Assembly: GCA_902784025.1 (NCBI GenBank)
Contig: CACZTF010000269.1
Location: 1-8,569 of the forward strand
Direction: 5' to 3'
DNA: 8,569 nt
Source: an uncultured Lachnospiraceae bacterium
GTDB lineage: Bacteria; Bacillota; Clostridia; Lachnospirales; Lachnospiraceae
The notes under the pieces were generated by a model. It searched no databases. It was given only the letters and a program-made list of their open reading frames with translations, and was not told where the DNA came from. Every line of letters starts with the position of its first letter. Positions within the stretch are counted from its first letter, which is position 1. Positions 6,144-8,569 of the stretch are shown here, one piece after another. Position numbers and translations under genes: made by a program.

Positions 6144-7526
6144 TTACAGATACTCTATCGCCTGTCGTATATCACTTACTCCCACTACATTTATTTCGTA
6201 TTTACCTATATCTTTTTTATCAAGGGAAACCATGGAAACCCGGGGTATTATACATGTCTTAAACTTCAGCTTTGCAGCTTCGGCTATCCTGTCTTTTACC
6301 CGGGTCACCGCCCTGACCTCACCGGAAAGCCCCACTTCACCGAAGCATACCGTATCCTCCGACAGTTCCCTGGACTTGAAGCTTCCCGCAAGGGCCATTA
6401 CGATCGCAAGATCACAGGCCGGTTCCGTAACCCTTATGCCTCCTGCAATATTTACATAGGCATCGTAGCCCGCTAAATGTACCCCTGAGTGCTTCTCCAT
6501 CACTGCCATAAGGATATTTACACGGTTAGGATCAGTACCCGAAGCAGTACGCCTTGGTATACCAAAATCAGAACGCATGGTGAGAGCCTGGATCTCCACC
6601 ATGATGGGCCGTGTCCCCTCTACCAGACAGGATATAACCGACCCCGGTGCATCTTTAGCCCTGCCGCTTATCATGTGAGCGGATGGATTGGAAACCTCTT
6701 TCATACCCTCTGAGGTCATCTCAAAAAAGCCCATTTCGTCAGTAGCACCGAAACGGTTCTTAACACATCTGAGTATACGGTATGATGCATTTTTTTCGCC
6801 CTCCAGATAAAGGACTGTATCAACCATATGCTCAAGCATCCTGGGGCCGGCCACAACGCCCTCTTTAGTTACATGGCCTATGATGAAGACGGTTATTCCT
6901 TCTTCTTTTGCAAGACGCAGGAGCATCATTGTGCATTCTTTCACCTGGGAAGGACTCCCCGGAGCAGAGTCAGACAATGCACAGCTCATAGTCTGTATGG
7001 AATCAATAATTATAACATGAGGCTTCAGTTCTCTTGCCGTATCACATATGTCATCAAGATAAGTCTCACAAAGAACACTTAAACTGTCAGGCATAGAACC
7101 TATACGCCCGGCCCTTATCTTTATCTGTCTTAAAGATTCCTCGCCTGACACATAAAGGACCTGTCTGCCATCCAGAGCCATGTTGCGGCACATCTGTAGA
7201 ACTAAAGTAGATTTTCCAATGCCTGGATCACCGCCGGTCAGAACTATACTTCCTTTAACGGCTCCGCCGCCAAGAACTCTGTTCATTTCGGAAAAACCCG
7301 TAGAAAACCTTTCTTCTTCATCGGTTTCTATCTTTGAAAATGAAACCGGTTTATTATCACTGCGTGCTGCAGATCGTCCGTAAGATGTCTTTTGTATAGC
7401 CCGGGATTTTTGCCCGGGCGCCTCAGTCATAGTATTCCATTGTTTACAAGAGGGGCACTGACCCAGCCATTTTGCGGACTCATATCCGCACTCTTTACAA
7501 AAGAAGAGTGTTTTGTTACCTGCCAT
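6144..7526 (-). CDS. radA: DNA repair protein RadA (Sms), RecA-like branch migration ATPase
   Basis: RadA is a RecA-fold DNA-dependent ATPase that helps process recombination intermediates and aids branch migration. In numbering from the upstream GTG, the domains are a C4 zinc finger (C12, C15, C26, C29), a RecA core with Walker A GDPGIGKST (101-109), a Walker B-like strand HVIIIDSIQT (172-181), the RadA-specific KNRFG motif (258-262), and a C-terminal Lon-protease-like domain (about 290-462). The full length agrees with the family. The frame is open to GTG 7530-7532, giving 462 aa. I prefer ATG 7524-7526, giving 460 aa, because GGAG (7532-7535) sits 5 nt before it and overlaps the GTG. The gene starts about 20 nt after the 138-aa gene, so the two are probably cotranscribed. 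radA next to clpC is a common Firmicutes arrangement. Confidence 0.97.
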   Translation of the reverse strand: MAGNKTLFFCKECGYESAKWLGQCPSCKQWNTMTEAPGQKSRAIQKTSYGRSAARSDNKPVSFSKIETDEEERFSTGFSEMNRVLGGGAVKGSIVLTGGDPGIGKSTLVLQMCRNMALDGRQVLYVSGEESLRQIKIRAGRIGSMPDSLSVLCETYLDDICDTARELKPHVIIIDSIQTMSCALSDSAPGSPSQVKECTMMLLRLAKEEGITVFIIGHVTKEGVVAGPRMLEHMVDTVLYLEGEKNASYRILRCVKNRFGATDEMGFFEMTSEGMKEVSNPSAHMISGRAKDAPGSVISCLVEGTRPIMVEIQALTMRSDFGIPRRTASGTDPNRVNILMAVMEKHSGVHLAGYDAYVNIAGGIRVTEPACDLAIVMALAGSFKSRELSEDTVCFGEVGLSGEVRAVTRVKDRIAEAAKLKFKTCIIPRVSMVSLDKKDIGKYEINVVGVSDIRQAIEYL

Positions 7527-7545
7527 GCTCACTCCGTATCCGGTG

Positions 7546-7962
7546 TTAATCTAATTTCTTGATCTCTACGTTTGTAAGCTCATCTTCAACACTTGCTGCA
7601 CTAAAAGAGAGCTTTCCGCCGATACCTGTAGTAATAGTCTCGGCATATTCGCCATTTATTACAACTGCATATTTTACATTTTCCTCAAGGCCTATGGTTA
7701 TTTGTGCATCTCCTTCTGCATCCATATCGAATACAACGCCTTCTTCTGACTCTTCAAAATGAAAAACCGCAGTCCCCGGATAAGACTCATATAAAAACGC
7801 TTCGTTTTTCTCAAGCTTTGTTATCTCTTCAAATGTTTTTACTTTATATGTATCGCCGCCATGTTCAAAATCCGAAACTTTCTGTTTTGATGAAAGTTTA
7901 AAATTTCCGAAACTTATGGTACCGTCTTCTTCTTCACGAATTATCTCTTCTACTATAGCCAT
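7546..7962 (-). CDS. Small conserved protein of unknown function between clpC and radA
   Basis: This 138-aa acidic, soluble protein has no signal peptide or membrane segment. It starts MAIVEEIIREEEDGTISFGNFKL, contains GDTYKVKTFEEITKLE (36-51) and YESYPGTAVFHFEE (59-72), and has a second half that looks like short beta strands (AQITIGLEENVKYAVVING, then GGKLSFSA). I recall close relatives in Lachnospiraceae that databases call 'endosialidase'. I see no signature, secretion signal or sufficient size for a sialidase, so that name should not be taken as a function. ATG 7960-7962 has an excellent AAGGAGG 8 nt upstream and a good promoter just before it (7989-8017). It is therefore the first gene of the unit containing radA and gatCAB, suggesting abundant expression. 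Its function remains unknown. Confidence 0.88.
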   Translation of the reverse strand: MAIVEEIIREEEDGTISFGNFKLSSKQKVSDFEHGGDTYKVKTFEEITKLEKNEAFLYESYPGTAVFHFEESEEGVVFDMDAEGDAQITIGLEENVKYAVVINGEYAETITTGIGGKLSFSAASVEDELTNVEIKKLD

Positions 7963-7988
7963 GATGTATACCTCCTTTTCAGACTACC

Positions 7989-8017
7989 ATTGTATCACAT
8001 ATACATAAAATTGATAA
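7989..8017 (-). promoter_or_regulatory. Sigma-A-type promoter with extended -10, upstream of the 138-aa gene, radA and gatCAB
   Basis: On the minus strand, TTATCA (8017-8012) matches the -35 consensus at four of six bases. It is followed by exactly 17 nt and then TACAAT (7994-7989), five of six for the -10. TG lies one base before the -10 (TGATACAAT), forming an extended -10. Transcription would begin near 7982, giving a leader of about 20 nt that carries the AAGGAGG site. No clear terminator hairpin is seen between the clpC stop and this promoter, so read-through from clpC may add to expression. Confidence 0.7.
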
Positions 8018-8049
8018 TGCTTTTAATAATAATTCAGACAATAAATCCT

Positions 8050-8569
8050 TTATTTGACCGCGAATGTCATTTCCCCGTTTTTGGCGGATATGCTCACCTG
8101 TTTCTTATCTTTCAGATCTCCCTGCAGGAGCATCTCAGCCAGTTTATCTTCTATCTCTGTCTGTATTTTTCTCTTTAGCGGTCTGGCCCCGTATTTTATA
8201 TCATAACCTTTTTCTATTAATAGTTTCTTACCTGCTGCAGTCAGTTTTACCGTAAATCTTCCAATCTCTTTGGTGCGTTTGTTCAGAGCTGCGATCTCTA
8301 TATCGACTATCTTTCCTATCTCTTCCTTCGTCAGCTGTTTAAATACTATAATATCATCTACACGATTTATAAACTCAGGTCTGAATTCCTCTTTAAGATC
8401 ATCCATTACTCTTGCTTTCATGTCTGCATAAAGAGTCTCCATGCTTTCGTCAGTATTAAATCCAAGTTTTTTAGGCTCGGTAATGTTTTTTGCTCCTATA
8501 TTTGAGGTCATAATTATAACCGTATTTTTAAAATCTACGGTTCTTCCTTCAGAATCTGTAATATGACCG
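8050..8569 (-). CDS. clpC: ATP-dependent Clp protease ATP-binding subunit ClpC, C-terminal part (5' end outside window)
   Basis: The last 172 codons of a Clp/Hsp100 unfoldase are present; the reading frame continues through the window edge, beginning GHITDSEGRTVDF. ClpC forms hexameric rings that unfold substrates and feed them to the ClpP protease. Visible parts of the second AAA+ domain are the sensor-1 strand TVIIMTSNIGA (fragment residues 16-26), the arginine-finger region EFRPEFINRVDDIIVF (about 61-75), and sensor 2 GARPLKR (127-133), followed by the C-terminal D2 small domain. The short 'KKLGF' segment after MTSNIGA favours ClpC over ClpB, which usually reads MTSNLGS. The missing N-terminal part would be expected to hold the N-domain repeats, the first AAA+ ring and the ClpP-binding loop; none of that can be judged here. 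The stop TAA at 8050-8052 is 87 nt before the next gene. Confidence 0.93.
   Translation of the reverse strand, partial: GHITDSEGRTVDFKNTVIIMTSNIGAKNITEPKKLGFNTDESMETLYADMKARVMDDLKEEFRPEFINRVDDIIVFKQLTKEEIGKIVDIEIAALNKRTKEIGRFTVKLTAAGKKLLIEKGYDIKYGARPLKRKIQTEIEDKLAEMLLQGDLKDKKQVSISAKNGEMTFAVK

Noticed and set aside
6046..6476. Two overlapping plus-strand open frames of 137 and 129 codons across the gatC start and radA 3' end
   Set aside because: They overlap each other in different frames, cross two conserved minus-strand genes and the intergenic palindrome, and encode nothing recognisable.
7546..7962. Functional call of 'endosialidase' for the 138-aa protein
   Set aside because: The name is one I remember from database entries of similar proteins. 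The protein lacks a secretion signal, Asp-box repeats and adequate size, so I left it as unknown.
1..8569. CRISPR array, insertion sequence, phage or toxin-antitoxin module
   Set aside because: No regularly spaced direct repeats, transposase or integrase motifs, terminal inverted repeats with target duplications, or small toxin-antitoxin pairs are visible. The only short frames with good ribosome binding sites are gatC and the 138-aa gene.

Overview
The window looks like chromosome from a low-to-moderate GC Firmicute of the class Clostridia, most likely family Lachnospiraceae. The support is a GatCAB amidotransferase operon, a ClpC-type Clp ATPase next to radA, strong AGGAGG-type ribosome binding sites, a TTG start on gatA, and a small conserved protein of a kind I remember mainly from Lachnospiraceae. 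The taxonomic call is inference from gene content; no marker here names a genus.

Layout from left to right. Bases 2-88 (+) are the last 28 codons of a gene cut by the window edge, probably a membrane protein. It is followed after 9 nt by a complete acyl-CoA synthetase of the AMP-binding superfamily (98-1732, +). A perfect 16-bp inverted repeat with A and T tracts (1742-1778) separates it from a convergent, acidic, uncharacterised protein (1782-2519, -) that has its own likely promoter at 2657-2685. An AT-rich gap (2520-2880) also holds the likely terminator of the next operon.

The main block runs on the minus strand from right to left: the 3' end of clpC (8050-8569, cut by the window), a small conserved protein of 138 aa (7546-7962), radA (6144-7526), gatC (5807-6097), gatA (4305-5747) and gatB (2881-4308). 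A good extended -10 promoter lies between clpC and the 138-aa gene (7989-8017), so the last five genes probably form one transcription unit. gatA and gatB overlap by 4 nt. Functionally the block joins protein quality control (ClpC), recombination and repair (RadA), and charging of Gln-tRNA(Gln), and possibly Asn-tRNA(Asn), by transamidation (GatCAB).

The most interesting non-coding signals are two short inverted repeats with identical arms (AAGACAG/CTGTCTT) that flank gatC, each wedged between a stop codon and the next ribosome binding site. The one before gatC is also followed by a U tract, so it may act as an attenuator between radA and gatCAB. I see no CRISPR array, insertion sequence, transposase, tRNA, rRNA or phage gene, and nothing that amounts to a new defence or metabolic system; this is mainly a housekeeping region.
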